DNA from: Salisaeta longa DSM 21114
GTDB taxonomy: Bacteria; Bacteroidota; Rhodothermia; Rhodothermales; Salinibacteraceae
Assembly: GCF_000419585.1 (NCBI RefSeq)
Contig: NZ_ATTH01000001.1
Location: 3,015,001-3,079,000, forward strand
DNA length: 64,000 nucleotides
Direction of reading: 5' to 3'
Made by a program: the position numbers and the translations under genes. Under the pieces are notes generated by a model that had not been told where the DNA came from, did not search any database, and worked only from the letters and a program-made list of their open reading frames with translations. Shown here piece by piece: positions 29,101 to 37,892 of the stretch; positions within the stretch are counted from its first letter, which is position 1, and the number at the start of each line of letters is the position of its first letter.

Positions 29101-29155
29101 GATCTGTTCGGCAGGACGCCTCCGCTTCCGAAGAAGGGGTTCGGTCGGATGGCAT
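26117..29155 (-). CDS. Soluble multi-PAS sensor histidine kinase
   Basis: 1012 residues, no membrane segment, so a cytoplasmic sensor. Order: GAF-like region (about 25-150), five PAS domains (about 168-280, 290-400, 410-518, 528-650, 662-770), HisKA with phospho-acceptor His800 in MLANMSHEVRTPL, then HATPase_c with N-box NVLSNALKYT, G1 VEDTGIGM and G2 GSGLGLAIVQKL. It follows an OmpR-type response regulator by 159 bp on the same strand; the two are the probable pair. The signal is unknown. PAS2, PAS3 and PAS4 lack obvious heme/flavin motifs. Confidence 0.93.
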   Translation of the reverse strand: MPSDRTPSSEAEASCRTDHVPPSARSLDALDRLLQLALDVCDASLACLHTLPLHASAPQAAQGNTDHLPWVHQLLARHEALPDAPLADTQTVHNGPSDAPATVRHCLGLPFHTSSGGGILSIVTATRPSERTHSRLRDLADISASLLAPTSADADAASPHAAAAPIPQNITEGIYRSRPDGTILYANAAMAALFGYDAPHAFQRITADALYATPADRHVLQTRLQHASTVEGFEVKFRRADGTTFWGRLSTTAVRDDSGAIRYYDGVLTNITAEKEARDALRQTAERWERLVDTHPDPIHVSTDGIIQYVNPAGVAVYGASSADEIIGRPIDAFMVHADDTAATHERAARLYDAGEPTPPREFTIERLDGKQRIVEVRSVPIEYKGKPSAQTIVRDVTAQRRLEEQLHVRQQRLRKLLDHAQPIVFVIDNDGTFLVSEGRDLQALGLRPGEVVGQSVYDLFADAPSVLGDIERALAGHTISGLVELDDRVLDVWYAPIYAPDRAIIGCIGMAVDITERRAAEDALRTERDVLASIFNTSPAAILVLDADGRITKANARAAALLREPVADLIGRTYTDLAGRFEDISGGVLSTAHHPFTQALTASEPIYELESIIQWPNHPRRIVSINAAPLRSAQETAGAVLVLNDVTAQREQDARLRQSRMRYQALVNHFPGGVFLFNEDLEYVLAGGAGIEALGMSPEDFHGRTPSDLFPPPIANETEQYYRRALRGQAGTFKQNYQGATYRIQTVPLQLPDGLVYAGMAVSQNITEAARAEAMLRTAKQKAEEAARLKSSMLANMSHEVRTPLTAIIGFAEVLTEETDALPQHFASLILRSGRRLLTTLDSVLHLSQLEAGTQGLHYEPVNLSKLARHLIAEESIQARQHAITLELESTDAPIVLSTDRGAVQRILSNVLSNALKYTEANGRVMVRMADGARGVLIEVEDTGIGMTRAFQARMFDAFTQESDGLDRTHEGSGLGLAIVQKLVAMLDGSIEVESSPGMGTRFAIFLPRPA

Positions 29156-29314
29156 GCAGCGCTCGCAAACGGCTGGAGGGATGGACGGTCAAAGGTCTAC
29201 CGGCTTGCACGGCAGGCCTCACGCACAGTTTCTTGCGCTCAGTCCGTCGGGTCCGTAAGCGCAGAGGGGCCAGCCGAGCAGCCATCTGCGCAGGGCGCAT
29301 CCGTCAGCGTTGCG

Positions 29315-30052
29315 CTACGCGTTTGCGGCCGATTGCACAGGGTCGGCGCCGACGAGCTTGTAGCCGATGCCGTACACGCTCTGAATGGCCCAGGACTGCT
29401 CGTCTGTGCCGTCCATCACGTCGCGGAGGGCGTTCACGTGGCGGTCGATGGTGCGCGTTTCCACTTCGGCGGGCAGGTCCCACACATCACGAAGGATTTG
29501 CTCGCGCGTGGCCGTGCGCCCGCGACGCCGCAGCAGGTATTCCAGCAGCGCGTACTCCAGATCTGTCAGCTGCACCGGTTCGCCGTCGCGCGTAACGGTC
29601 TGTTGGGCCAGGTCGATGGTGAGGCCGCCTACGTTAAAGACGCCATCTTCCGGGATGGCTTGCGCCTCGCGCCGCAAGAGGGCCTCGATGCGGGCAAGCA
29701 GCTCCTCGGTGGCAAACGGTTTTGTCAGGTAATCGTCGGCCCCCATCTCAAAACCGCGCATCCGATGCTCGTGATCGCCCAAACCGGTAAGCATAAGAAC
29801 CGGGGTGCGCACACCTTCGGCACGGGCTTGCCGTAAGATCTGAAAGCCGCTGCGGTCGGGCAGGCGGGCGTCGAGGACAATCAGGTCGTAGCCGGGCAGG
29901 CGGGTGGCTTCTTCCAGCCCCGACGTACCGTCCGTCGCGAGCTCCACATCGTAACCTTCAGACTCTAGGTAGAGCATCAGGCTCGTGCTGAGTTCGCTAT
30001 CGTCTTCTACGACAAGCAGGGAGGGTGCGTTTACAGATTGAGCATCTCTCAT
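29315..30052 (-). CDS. OmpR/PhoB-family response regulator
   Basis: 245 residues. Receiver domain with acidic pocket EDD (16-18), phospho-acceptor Asp61 (LIVLDARLPD), switch Thr89 and Lys111 (DYLTKPF), then a winged-helix DNA-binding domain (about 150-235, LTDLEYALLEYLLRRRGR ... RTIDRHVNALR ... YGIGYKL). The ATG at 30050-30052 gives MRDAQSVNAPSLLVVED; the longer frame adds 19 unconserved residues. First gene of the two-component unit, upstream of the kinase. Confidence 0.94.
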   Translation of the reverse strand: MRDAQSVNAPSLLVVEDDSELSTSLMLYLESEGYDVELATDGTSGLEEATRLPGYDLIVLDARLPDRSGFQILRQARAEGVRTPVLMLTGLGDHEHRMRGFEMGADDYLTKPFATEELLARIEALLRREAQAIPEDGVFNVGGLTIDLAQQTVTRDGEPVQLTDLEYALLEYLLRRRGRTATREQILRDVWDLPAEVETRTIDRHVNALRDVMDGTDEQSWAIQSVYGIGYKLVGADPVQSAANA

Positions 30053-30312
30053 CGGGATATGCACCTTGCGGGCGGCCGTGCAGAAAAAGTGAGTGTCGTT
30101 GTCTCCCAACCCACGCTAGGGTTGTAAGTGCCCCGCTTCGCCGCATGGGCTGTAAAGGTTATGAAACAACCGCACGGCACCCGTCATGCGCACGTCACAG
30201 GCGCTACACAAACGTAATCATCGGGTCTAGCAGCCGGCGCGGGCCCAACGGAGCCCCGGATGGGTCGTCAGCGGTGGGGCTTGAGTGGGCCGCGAAGGAT
30301 GGGGTGGTGCGC

Positions 30313-31731
30313 TTAGCCGTGAATGACAACCAGGGGCTTGAGGCGCGCAACGCGGCTGGCAAGCTTGGCGCCTGCGGCCGTGTCGACCACCGCGTCTACA
30401 GTTTCCTTCAGTTGTACGCCGCCACCTGCGGTCACATTCTCGCCGCGCACTTCCACGTTTTCGCTCACGGGCACTTCGCTGTGATAGCTGGCCTCGTGGC
30501 GGCTCATGGTTCGTCCGGCCCCGTGACAGGCCGAGCCAAAGCTCTTGGCCATGCCTTCGCGGGTGGCAAGCATAACCCAGGAGGGGCCGCCCATGCTGCC
30601 GGGCACCAGCACGGGCTGTCCGAGGGCGCGGTACGGCAGCGAAATGCCGGGCGTACCGGGGCCAAAGGCGCGAGCGGCTCCCTTGCGGTGGACATAGCAG
30701 CGCATGTGCTTGCCATCCACATCGTGCATCTCTACCTGCCCGAGGTTGTGTGCCACGTCGTACACCGTCTTAAACTGGTCGCCCACGCCGTCCAAGACGT
30801 CATCGAAAACCTCGCGCACCCGGTGGGCAAGCACCTGACGGTTGGCGTACGCATAGTTGGCAGCGGCTCGCATCGCGCCCATGTAGTCGCTGGCTTCCGA
30901 GGCATCAAGGGGCACGCAGGCTAGGTCCGGGTGCGGCGGATCAATGTCGTACTTCGGCGCAGCCTCCTGAAACTTCGTGATGTAGTCGGCACATACCTGG
31001 CGGCCATAGTCCCGAGAGCCGCAGTGGATTTGCACCGCGAGGCGTTTTTTGCGCAGCCCCATGGTAATCGCGGCCGCGCGGTTGTATACCTCCTCAACCA
31101 CGCTCACCTCAATGAAGTGCTGGCCGCCGCCGAGCGTGCCCAGTTGCTTTGCGCCCAACTTGCGGGCCGCCGCGCTCACCTTGGCCGGATCGGCATCGTT
31201 GAGGCGCCCGCCCTCCTCGGCGCGTACCAGGTCGTCCTGGTGGGCCATGTCGCGGCGCAGGGCCCACTGCGCGCCGGACTGTGCGACGTGGTCAATCTCA
31301 CTCGACGTCAGGCTCATATCGCTCTGCGCATCGGCGCCGCACGGAATCCGTTCGTAGAGGGCATTGGCGAGCGGGTCGATCAGTTCGTCGATCTCAGAAG
31401 CGCGCACCCGCGACCCCAACAGCCGTACGCCCGAGTTGATGTCGTGCCCAATGGCCCCGGGCGCGATGGCCCCGGCCGGATACTTCGAGGCGGCGACAAT
31501 GCCCATCGGGGCGCCCTGACCGCTGTGTACGTCGGGCATCACGATGAGGGAACCGACGAGACCGGGCAGCATCGCCGTCCGCACGGCTTGCTCCAGGGCG
31601 GGGCGTTCAAGAATCTCATCGATCAGATCCTCGTTCGCAAGGATTCGGACGGGCACCCGCATCGCTTCGTGAAATGACGTGGGCAATTCCCACGTGTAGT
31701 CGTCGATGCGCGTCAAGTCCGTACGGTCCAT
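30313..31731 (-). CDS. rtcB: RtcB-family RNA ligase, atypical metal site
   Basis: RtcB joins RNA 3'-phosphate or 2',3'-cyclic phosphate ends to 5'-OH ends with GTP and Mn. 472 residues with family motifs MPDVHSGQGAPMGIVAA, GHDINSGVRLL, QIHCGSRDYG, AHNLGQVE, LVPGSMGGPSWVM and the guanylylated-His motif CHGAGRTMSR (His403). Compared with the archaeal enzyme the metal ligands are D97, H205, H236 and H328, but the usual Cys of DINCG is Ser100 and the Asn before H205 is Gln204. No archease gene is adjacent. The ATG at 31729-31731 is used; a TTG lies 6 nt upstream. Confidence 0.92.
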   Translation of the reverse strand: MDRTDLTRIDDYTWELPTSFHEAMRVPVRILANEDLIDEILERPALEQAVRTAMLPGLVGSLIVMPDVHSGQGAPMGIVAASKYPAGAIAPGAIGHDINSGVRLLGSRVRASEIDELIDPLANALYERIPCGADAQSDMSLTSSEIDHVAQSGAQWALRRDMAHQDDLVRAEEGGRLNDADPAKVSAAARKLGAKQLGTLGGGQHFIEVSVVEEVYNRAAAITMGLRKKRLAVQIHCGSRDYGRQVCADYITKFQEAAPKYDIDPPHPDLACVPLDASEASDYMGAMRAAANYAYANRQVLAHRVREVFDDVLDGVGDQFKTVYDVAHNLGQVEMHDVDGKHMRCYVHRKGAARAFGPGTPGISLPYRALGQPVLVPGSMGGPSWVMLATREGMAKSFGSACHGAGRTMSRHEASYHSEVPVSENVEVRGENVTAGGGVQLKETVDAVVDTAAGAKLASRVARLKPLVVIHG

Positions 31732-31884
31732 AAGCAATCTACGCGAAGGCGTAGAGCCTCAATTAAATGATCAGCGGGTGACTTCTCCGTTGAGTTTAAT
31801 CATTGCGGCAAATTAGGTGTTCCAGAATCGGATGCCAACGCTAGGCCGCGCGACGTGTTTTCCACGCATTTGTTTGTTTTGTCG

Positions 31885-32880
31885 ATGACGCCTCCTGATC
31901 GCTTTTCGGACGCTACGTTTGCCACGTATCAGCCGTCATCGCCCCACCAAGCCGCGGCCCTCGCGCGTGTGGAGGGATTTGCGGACGCGCTCGCGGCGCA
32001 CTATGCGTCCTGGCGGCATCGCCTGCCCCAGTGGATGCCCGGCGTCTCCGCGCCGCCGGCAGGGCTGTATTTGGTGGGGCCGGTGGGGACGGGCAAAACG
32101 CACTTGATGGCCGCGCTCTACCAGGCGTTGCATCCGCAGGTGCCCTGCGCCTACCTGCACAGCCGCCGGCTCTTTCAGCTCACCGAGCCGCCGGTCGCGT
32201 TTGCGAAGCGGTTGGCGGCATCGTACCGCGTGTGCTGTCTCGACGAGCTGGAGATCGACGGTCCGGCCAACGAAGCGCGGGTCGCCCACGTGCTTCGTAC
32301 GCTGGCGGCGCAGCGCGTCACGCTCGTGGCCACCAGCAACGTATCCCCCGATAATTTTTTGGCACACAAGGTGGGGCCGGGCCGGTTTCAGCGCTTTCTG
32401 CAGGAAACGTTTGCTTCGCAGTACGTGGTGGTGCCGGTGCTGGGCGACGACTACCGGACGGGCGCGGCCGTGGAGCGGTCGGGGATTGGGTGGATTGGCC
32501 CGGCGGCCGATCAGCAGCTCGAGGCGCACTACCACGCGTACGGCGGCCACTTTCTGACGTTTGCGGAGATGCAGCAGGCGGCGACGCATACCGCGCACGA
32601 AGCGCTCATGCAGCGCTGGCTGGCCGCTGAACGCCTCTACCTGGCCAACATTTCCATCCCGTCGACCGATGCGGCGCTTCGCTTGTTGCGCATCGTAGAC
32701 GACCTGTACACCCGCCCCGAAGCGCCGGCGCTGTTTTTCTCGGCGCCGCAGCCGCCCGAAGCGTGGTTCGCGCCCGAGGCCCACGCGGGCGTCGCGGGGG
32801 CGATCGCCGCAAAGTTTACGCGTACCGTCTCACGCCTCCGCGCTTTATGCACCATCCAATCCACGACCTCGCATGCCTGA
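31885..32880 (+). CDS. zapE: AFG1/ZapE-type AAA ATPase
   Basis: 331 residues of an AFG1-like ATPase. Walker A is VGPVGTGKTHLM (about 60-71), Walker B is CCLDELEIDGP, followed by VTLVATSNVSPDNF (sensor 1) and the family-typical FLTFAEM region. In E. coli ZapE is linked to Z-ring function under stress; the role here is not known. The ATG at 31885 gives MTPPDRFSDATFATYQ; a GTG 30 nt upstream is less likely. The last 8 nt overlap prmA, so translation is probably coupled. Confidence 0.85.
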   Translation: MTPPDRFSDATFATYQPSSPHQAAALARVEGFADALAAHYASWRHRLPQWMPGVSAPPAGLYLVGPVGTGKTHLMAALYQALHPQVPCAYLHSRRLFQLTEPPVAFAKRLAASYRVCCLDELEIDGPANEARVAHVLRTLAAQRVTLVATSNVSPDNFLAHKVGPGRFQRFLQETFASQYVVVPVLGDDYRTGAAVERSGIGWIGPAADQQLEAHYHAYGGHFLTFAEMQQAATHTAHEALMQRWLAAERLYLANISIPSTDAALRLLRIVDDLYTRPEAPALFFSAPQPPEAWFAPEAHAGVAGAIAAKFTRTVSRLRALCTIQSTTSHA

Positions 32881-33721
32881 TACGCCGCCCACGATCCATC
32901 TCACCCTGAACCTGCCGGCGGTTGTGCACGATGCTGCCGTCGGGCAACTGGAATCCGTGGCCCTCGGGTTTCAGTCGATGGGCGACGAGCTGCACGCGTA
33001 CATCCCGGCGCCCCGGTGGAATGAGGCCCTGCGCCGCGGGCTTCGTACGTGGCTGCGCGCGCACGGGGCAACGGCGACGTGGCAGGAAACCGAGGTGCCG
33101 CCCCAAAACTGGAACGCAACGTGGGAGGCTACCCATGCGCCGCGCACCGTGGGTCCGTTTCTGATTGCCCCCCACGGGGCCGACGTGCACCCAACCGACG
33201 CGCAAACCCTGGTGCGCATCGATCCGAAGATGAGCTTTGGCACCGGCGCGCACGCCACCACACAGCTGGTGCTTCAGCTCATGGCGCCATTGGATCTGAC
33301 GGATGCGCGCGTGCTGGATGCGGGCACCGGGACGGGCGTGCTGGGTATTGCCGCGGCGCTGCGGGGGGCGCGCACGGTGCAGGCGTTCGATACCGACGCC
33401 TGGGCCATCGCCAACGCGCGCGAGAACGTGGCCGCCAATCGTGTGGCTGACCGCGTGCACCTTTATCAGGGGGCCATTGGGGATGTGCCTGCGCACCCGG
33501 CCGACGTGGTGTGTGCGAACATCACGCGGGATGTGCTCTTGGCACTCCTGCCGGCATTCAGCGCGCGCACCGCGCCGGGGGCGGTGATGCTGCTAGCGGG
33601 CGTGCTTACCGCCGACCGCCCGCGTATGCTCGCGGCCGCTGCGGACACCGGATGGGAGCTTGCGGAGGAGGCAACGCGCGATGGCTGGTGGGGCGCACAC
33701 TTCCACCGAACCGCTGCCTAA
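32873..33721 (+). CDS. prmA: Ribosomal protein L11 methyltransferase
   Basis: Trimethylates ribosomal protein L11. 282 residues: an N-terminal substrate-recognition domain (about 1-95), then DPKMSFGTGAHATTQL, the SAM motif VLDAGTGTGVLGIAAAL, VQAFDTDAWAI, and ANITRDVLLALLPA in place of the usual ANIL. The start codon sits inside the end of the upstream ATPase gene (ATGCCTGA overlap). Confidence 0.93.
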   Translation: MPDTPPTIHLTLNLPAVVHDAAVGQLESVALGFQSMGDELHAYIPAPRWNEALRRGLRTWLRAHGATATWQETEVPPQNWNATWEATHAPRTVGPFLIAPHGADVHPTDAQTLVRIDPKMSFGTGAHATTQLVLQLMAPLDLTDARVLDAGTGTGVLGIAAALRGARTVQAFDTDAWAIANARENVAANRVADRVHLYQGAIGDVPAHPADVVCANITRDVLLALLPAFSARTAPGAVMLLAGVLTADRPRMLAAAADTGWELAEEATRDGWWGAHFHRTAA

Positions 33722-33734
33722 CGGCGCCGCGCGG

Positions 33735-34019
33735 CTATAGCTTCGACAGCTTGTCCTGCGGAATCCGAATCAGGTAACGCTGGTCCATGATCTCCTCGTG
33801 CACGCCAAACGTTCCTGTGCCGCGAAAATCAACGGCAATGTTGGATCCGTTGACGCGCTTGACTTCGCCAATGCCGTAGTACGTGGGGTGCGGGCCGTAG
33901 TACACCAGCTGCCCCTTGCGCAACTGCTTGTCGTGCCGGGCCGCCCGGTGAAACGCGGGCACCGGACGCAGCAGCTCCAGTCGGTAGGCCGTTGCGGAAG
34001 ATGATTGCTGCGAGTTCAT
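33735..34019 (-). CDS. Small conserved-looking protein of unknown function
   Basis: 94 residues. The sequence has a beta-rich stretch, KGQLVYYGPHPTYYGIGEVKRVNGSNIAVDFRGTG, reminiscent of an SH3/KOW-like small barrel, then GVHEEIMDQRYLIRIP. The ATG at 34017-34019 (MNSQQSSSATAY) is the sensible start; the upstream frame is intergenic. It is divergent from the DUF4290-like gene 140 bp away and convergent with prmA. No function assigned. Confidence 0.68.
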   Translation of the reverse strand: MNSQQSSSATAYRLELLRPVPAFHRAARHDKQLRKGQLVYYGPHPTYYGIGEVKRVNGSNIAVDFRGTGTFGVHEEIMDQRYLIRIPQDKLSKL

Positions 34020-34160
34020 GAGCCTATGCTGCTTGGAGTGTTCAATGCACGTACGATGCGTGCTGTAAGGAGTTGCGTGGCGAGGGGCAACCATTTGCCA
34101 GGCGGTGCGTTGCGTAAGCGTCCGATCCGATACCCTGTCTTGCTTTTTTGATCTGCTACT

Positions 34161-34442
34161 ATGCCCTACGCCAACGAAATGGTTGACCGCCAGGTCGGCC
34201 GCAACGCCGAATTGTTTGCGGAAGCCATTGCGGACATTGACACGCCGCGTGAGCGCTATCCCTACCTTCGTATTCTTGTGAGCCTCGTGGACCAGGCGCA
34301 TCCCGAGTGGCGCCAGGCGCCCAACAAAGACGAACAGATCGTGTCGCTCGTCGATGAGCTCAGCAAGGGGACGCTCGATACGGAAGAAGTGACCGAGGTG
34401 GTGCAGGTGCGCGAGCAGGAGCTCAAGCAAGGCATGCTGTAG
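34161..34442 (+). CDS. DUF4290-like small protein
   Basis: 93 residues, helical and acidic. The pattern MVDRQVGRNAELFAEAIADIDTPRERYPYLRILVSLV resembles the start of DUF4290 proteins of Bacteroidota (EYGRNIQ...), but this protein is about half their usual length, so it may be a short form. Function unknown. Confidence 0.7.
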   Translation: MPYANEMVDRQVGRNAELFAEAIADIDTPRERYPYLRILVSLVDQAHPEWRQAPNKDEQIVSLVDELSKGTLDTEEVTEVVQVREQELKQGML

Positions 34443-34454
34443 AATAGAGGGCGC

Positions 34455-34481
34455 AGCCGCTGTCGCGAATGCGCGGCGGCT
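34455..34481 (+). terminator. Hairpin after the DUF4290-like gene
   Basis: AGCCGC-TGT-CGCG pairs with CGCG-GCGGCT around AATG: 10 base pairs with a 3-nt bulge, 13 nt after the stop. No clear T-run follows, so termination is only possible. The rest of the gap to 34687 shows nothing else. Confidence 0.4.
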
Positions 34482-34687
34482 CAGATTCGTTGCTACTTCG
34501 GCTTTCGATCACGGACGTGGAGACACGTTCCCTTCGACGGGCTACCGAATGCGCAGCTGATTACCGATCTGTAAGGCTGGGCCGTCCATGACGCAGCGTT
34601 CCCGGCCGGATGTTTCCCCGTTGACTGGAAGAAATGCTTGCGCAGGCATGAATGGAAACAGGTTCCTAACGTTTGTGTGGTGCCGCC

Positions 34688-35800
34688 TCACGTTCGCTCC
34701 AGCGCATCCTGGGCGAGCGCGCGCCCGTCGTCGGTGAGCGCGAGGTACGGGCCGCGCCGCTCCACCGTCCCCCGCCGCGTCCCGCGATTCACCACCTTCT
34801 CAGCGAAGGGCGCGTCCCAGTTCAAGTGCTCCTGCAGGTGTGCGACGCGGCACTCGCGCTGCGCCTGGGGGGTATTCTCGTGCTGGAGGAGGTGGATCGT
34901 CAGCATCTGCTCAGCAAAGCGCCACGTCTGCCGATTACGCAGGCGGACCCGCGCGACGACCCCCCGCCCCGGTGCGAAGAGCACCGCCGCCCCGAAGATG
35001 AGCCCGGTGGCCGTCGCCATCGCGCCGGCGATTGACGCGTCTAGCGCGTGCGCCAACCAGTAGCCGCCGACGGCCCCGAGGGCGCCCACGCCCGCGCTGA
35101 TCCCAATCATCCAGTTCAGGCGATCCGTAAGCAGGTAGGCGGTGGCAGGTGGCCCCACCATGAGAGCGACGACGAGGATGGAGCCGACAGCGTCGAAGGC
35201 GCTCACAGCAGTGAGCGAGACGAGGCCCATCAGCGCGTAGTGCAGCAGGCCAGGCAGGAAGCCAAGCGTAGCGGCGAGCCCAGCATCGAAGGTGGCCAGC
35301 TTGAGCTCCTTGTAGAAGAGCAGGAGGAACAGCGCATTGAGCCCCAGCGCGGCGCCCATCACCCACAGCGCACGCGGGCCAAGATCGAGCCCGAAGGCCG
35401 TGAACCGGTCGAACGGCGCAAAGGCCAGTTCGCCGAGCAGCACAGCATCGGTGTCGAGGTGCACGTCGCCGGCGTAGCGCGCGATGAGGATGACGCCAAT
35501 GCTGAACAGCACGGGGAAGACGATCCCGATCGCGGCATCCTCCTTGACGAGCTTGGTGCGCTCGATGAGCTCAACGAGCGCCACGGTGAGCAGCCCGGTG
35601 AGCCCCGCGGCCACGATCAGCAACGGCGAGCCGAGGCTTTCGGTGATGAAGAAGCCCACCACAATCCCCGGCAGGATGGCGTGGCTGATGGCGTCGCTCA
35701 TCATGGCCATGCGGCGCAGGATGAGAAACACGCCAGGCAACGCGCAGGCCACAGCCACCACAATGGCGACCAGTTGGATTTCGAGCTGGAGGGCGGTCAT
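34688..35800 (-). CDS. Metal ABC transporter permease fused to a DtxR-like winged helix (second permease)
   Basis: 370 residues. Residues 1-285 are a ZnuB/MntB/TroC-type permease with about eight membrane segments and family motifs (MMSDAISHAILPGIVVGF; AVLLGELAF). Residues about 292-370 form a soluble domain, AEQMLTIHLLQHENTP ... RVAHLQEHLNWDAPFAEKVV ... YLALTDDGRALAQ, that fits the DtxR/MntR N-terminal winged helix. Chlamydia YtgCR is a known permease-repressor fusion of this kind. Start ATG at 35798-35800; last gene of the four-gene operon. Confidence 0.9.
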   Translation of the reverse strand: MTALQLEIQLVAIVVAVACALPGVFLILRRMAMMSDAISHAILPGIVVGFFITESLGSPLLIVAAGLTGLLTVALVELIERTKLVKEDAAIGIVFPVLFSIGVILIARYAGDVHLDTDAVLLGELAFAPFDRFTAFGLDLGPRALWVMGAALGLNALFLLLFYKELKLATFDAGLAATLGFLPGLLHYALMGLVSLTAVSAFDAVGSILVVALMVGPPATAYLLTDRLNWMIGISAGVGALGAVGGYWLAHALDASIAGAMATATGLIFGAAVLFAPGRGVVARVRLRNRQTWRFAEQMLTIHLLQHENTPQAQRECRVAHLQEHLNWDAPFAEKVVNRGTRRGTVERRGPYLALTDDGRALAQDALERT

Positions 35801-35898
35801 GCCTTGCGTGTTTTGCGTTGGTGGGTGTAGAGACGGTTTGGTGTACGAGAGAGCAAAACACGAGCCGTCCAACGATCACAGCAGTCGGCGGGTGCCGT

Positions 35899-37029
35899 TT
35901 ATGTGGACAGGCGCCGTTCTTCAGCGAGGGTGCGGGCGTGGCGGGCGCCCGCGTCGGTGAGGCGCCAGCGTTGGGCGTTTTCCCGCGCCACGAAGCCTTC
36001 TTGCTCCAGTTGCGCAAGCGCGCGATGGGTGCGGCCCGCCCAAGCGTTCATGGCATCGAGGACGGATTCCGCATGGGCATACGTCGGGTCGTCGTGTTTC
36101 AGGGCGAGGGCGTAGAGGTCGAGCAATACCGTTTCACGGCGGAGGCGGCGCGCGTTCCGCCGGTCGCGCCACCACTGCCACAGCAAGCCCCGGTTCGGTG
36201 CGCCCAGGAGCGACACGGTCACAAGAATACCCATCCACAGCACGATGGTGGGACCGGTCGGCAGGTTTGGGATGGATGCGCTTGCCACGGCCCCACCCAC
36301 GCCGCTTACCGCACCGAACGTTGCGGCTAGGCCCGTCATCACGCCAAGGCGGTCGGTCCACTGCCGGGCGGCGGCCGCTGGGGCGATGATAACAGCGCTC
36401 ATTAGCACCACGCCCACCGTCTGCAATCCAATGACAATGGCGATGACGAGCAGCGTGGTGAGCAAGATGTCGAGCGTGCGCATCGGGAGGCCGAGGCTCG
36501 CCCCAAAGGCGCGGTCGAAGGCCAGTAGCTTGAACTCCTTCCAGAACAGGCCCATGACGAGCAGCGCTGTGCCGCCGAGCAGGGCCATCGTGACGACATC
36601 GCGTTCGATGAGGGCAGCGGCCTGGCCGAACAAAAAGGCATCCAGCCCGGCCTGGCTGGCGCCCGCGTGCCGCTGGATGTAGGTGAGCAGCACGAGCCCA
36701 AAACCAAAAAAGACGGCCAGCATGAGGGCGAGCGCGCTGTCGTACTTCACACGCGTTGTCTCGGTAACGCCGAGGATGGCAAGCGTGGCGATGACGCCCG
36801 CCGCACCGGCGCCCAGCATCAACACGATGGGCGCCTTGCTTCCCGTCAGTAGAAAGGCGAGCGCGATACCGGGCAGCGCGGCGTGGGAGATAGCATCGCC
36901 CAGCAAGCTCTGCCCGCGCAGCACGGCGTACGTGCCCAGCCCGCCCCCCACGATGCCGAGCGTGGCCGCGCCGAGCGCCACGGTGCGCAGCGTGTAGTTG
37001 AACAGCAGTTCGTGGAGAAGGTCGAGCAT
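35899..37029 (-). CDS. Metal ABC transporter permease with C-terminal winged-helix domain (first permease)
   Basis: 376 residues. Residues 1-280 form the membrane permease (GQSLLGDAISHAALPGIALAFLL; LQTVGVVLMSAVIIAPAAAARQWTDRL). The cytoplasmic tail, about 295-376, reads VLLDLYALALKHDDP ... HRALAQLEQEGFVAREN ... WRLTDAGARHARTL, again a winged-helix-like pattern but without obvious metal-binding residues. It lies 77 bp after the ATPase and 98 bp before the second permease; a two-permease composition (MntC/MntD-like) is typical of manganese/iron/zinc importers. Confidence 0.9.
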   Translation of the reverse strand: MLDLLHELLFNYTLRTVALGAATLGIVGGGLGTYAVLRGQSLLGDAISHAALPGIALAFLLTGSKAPIVLMLGAGAAGVIATLAILGVTETTRVKYDSALALMLAVFFGFGLVLLTYIQRHAGASQAGLDAFLFGQAAALIERDVVTMALLGGTALLVMGLFWKEFKLLAFDRAFGASLGLPMRTLDILLTTLLVIAIVIGLQTVGVVLMSAVIIAPAAAARQWTDRLGVMTGLAATFGAVSGVGGAVASASIPNLPTGPTIVLWMGILVTVSLLGAPNRGLLWQWWRDRRNARRLRRETVLLDLYALALKHDDPTYAHAESVLDAMNAWAGRTHRALAQLEQEGFVARENAQRWRLTDAGARHARTLAEERRLST

Positions 37030-37106
37030 TTATCTGCGATGGTTTCTGTACCGCCGAGGGTTCGAACACGCTCGGCTATCGGAATTCGTCACCCCAGCGG
37101 CCCGCG

Positions 37107-37892
37107 TCACGCCGCGGCCTCGGAAGACGGATCGGAGGCGACTTCGCCCTGCTGCTGGCGCAGGAAGCCGACGCGTCCGCCGTAGGTGAGGCGCAGGTTG
37201 TCTTCGGTGAAGACGTCCTCGACCGGCCCGCTGGCAATACGCCGCACGTTCAGCAGCATCACGTGATCGAAGTACTCCGCCACCGTTTGCAGGTCGTGGT
37301 GGACGACGATGACGGTGCAGCCGCGCTCGCGGAGTTCGCGGAGCAGGTCGATGATGGCGCGCTCGGTGGTAGCATCGACGCCCTGCAGGGGCTCGTCCAT
37401 GAAGTAGAGATCGGCATCCTGAACGAGGGCGCGGGCGAGGAAGACGCGCTGCTGCTGCCCGCCGGACAGCTGACTGATCTGCCGGTCGGCGTAGTCGAGC
37501 ATCCCCACTTTGTCGAGCGCAGCGCGGGCCTGCTCGCGTTCCTTGCTGCCGGGCCGGCGGAACCACCCGAGCCGACCGTAGAGGCCCATCATCACGACGT
37601 CGAGGGCGTGCGTGGGGAAGTCCCAATCCACGCTGCCACGCTGCGGGACGTAGCCCACGCGGTCGCGCTGCGTGGCGTATGGAGCGCCGAAGATGCGCAC
37701 CTGCCCGGCCGCGGGCTCCACGAGACCAAGGATCGTCTGGATGAGTGTGGTCTTCCCGGCGCCGTTGGGGCCCACGATGCCCATCAGCGTGCTGGCAGGC
37801 ACGTCCAGGTCAATATCCCACAGCACAGGATCCTCGCGGTAGGCCACGGTGAGGTCACGGACGGCGAGGGCGGGTTCGGTGCGCTCGCTCAT
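37107..37892 (-). CDS. Metal ABC transporter ATP-binding protein
   Basis: 261 residues. Walker A GPNGAGKTTL, Q-loop region GYVPQRG, signature LSGGQQQRVFLARAL, Walker B LYFMDEPLQGVD and switch His in VVHHDLQ. The EPLQGVD variant is typical of the Zn/Mn family. Its ATG overlaps the stop of the binding-protein gene by 4 nt (ATGA), so the two are coupled. Confidence 0.95.
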   Translation of the reverse strand: MSERTEPALAVRDLTVAYREDPVLWDIDLDVPASTLMGIVGPNGAGKTTLIQTILGLVEPAAGQVRIFGAPYATQRDRVGYVPQRGSVDWDFPTHALDVVMMGLYGRLGWFRRPGSKEREQARAALDKVGMLDYADRQISQLSGGQQQRVFLARALVQDADLYFMDEPLQGVDATTERAIIDLLRELRERGCTVIVVHHDLQTVAEYFDHVMLLNVRRIASGPVEDVFTEDNLRLTYGGRVGFLRQQQGEVASDPSSEAAA

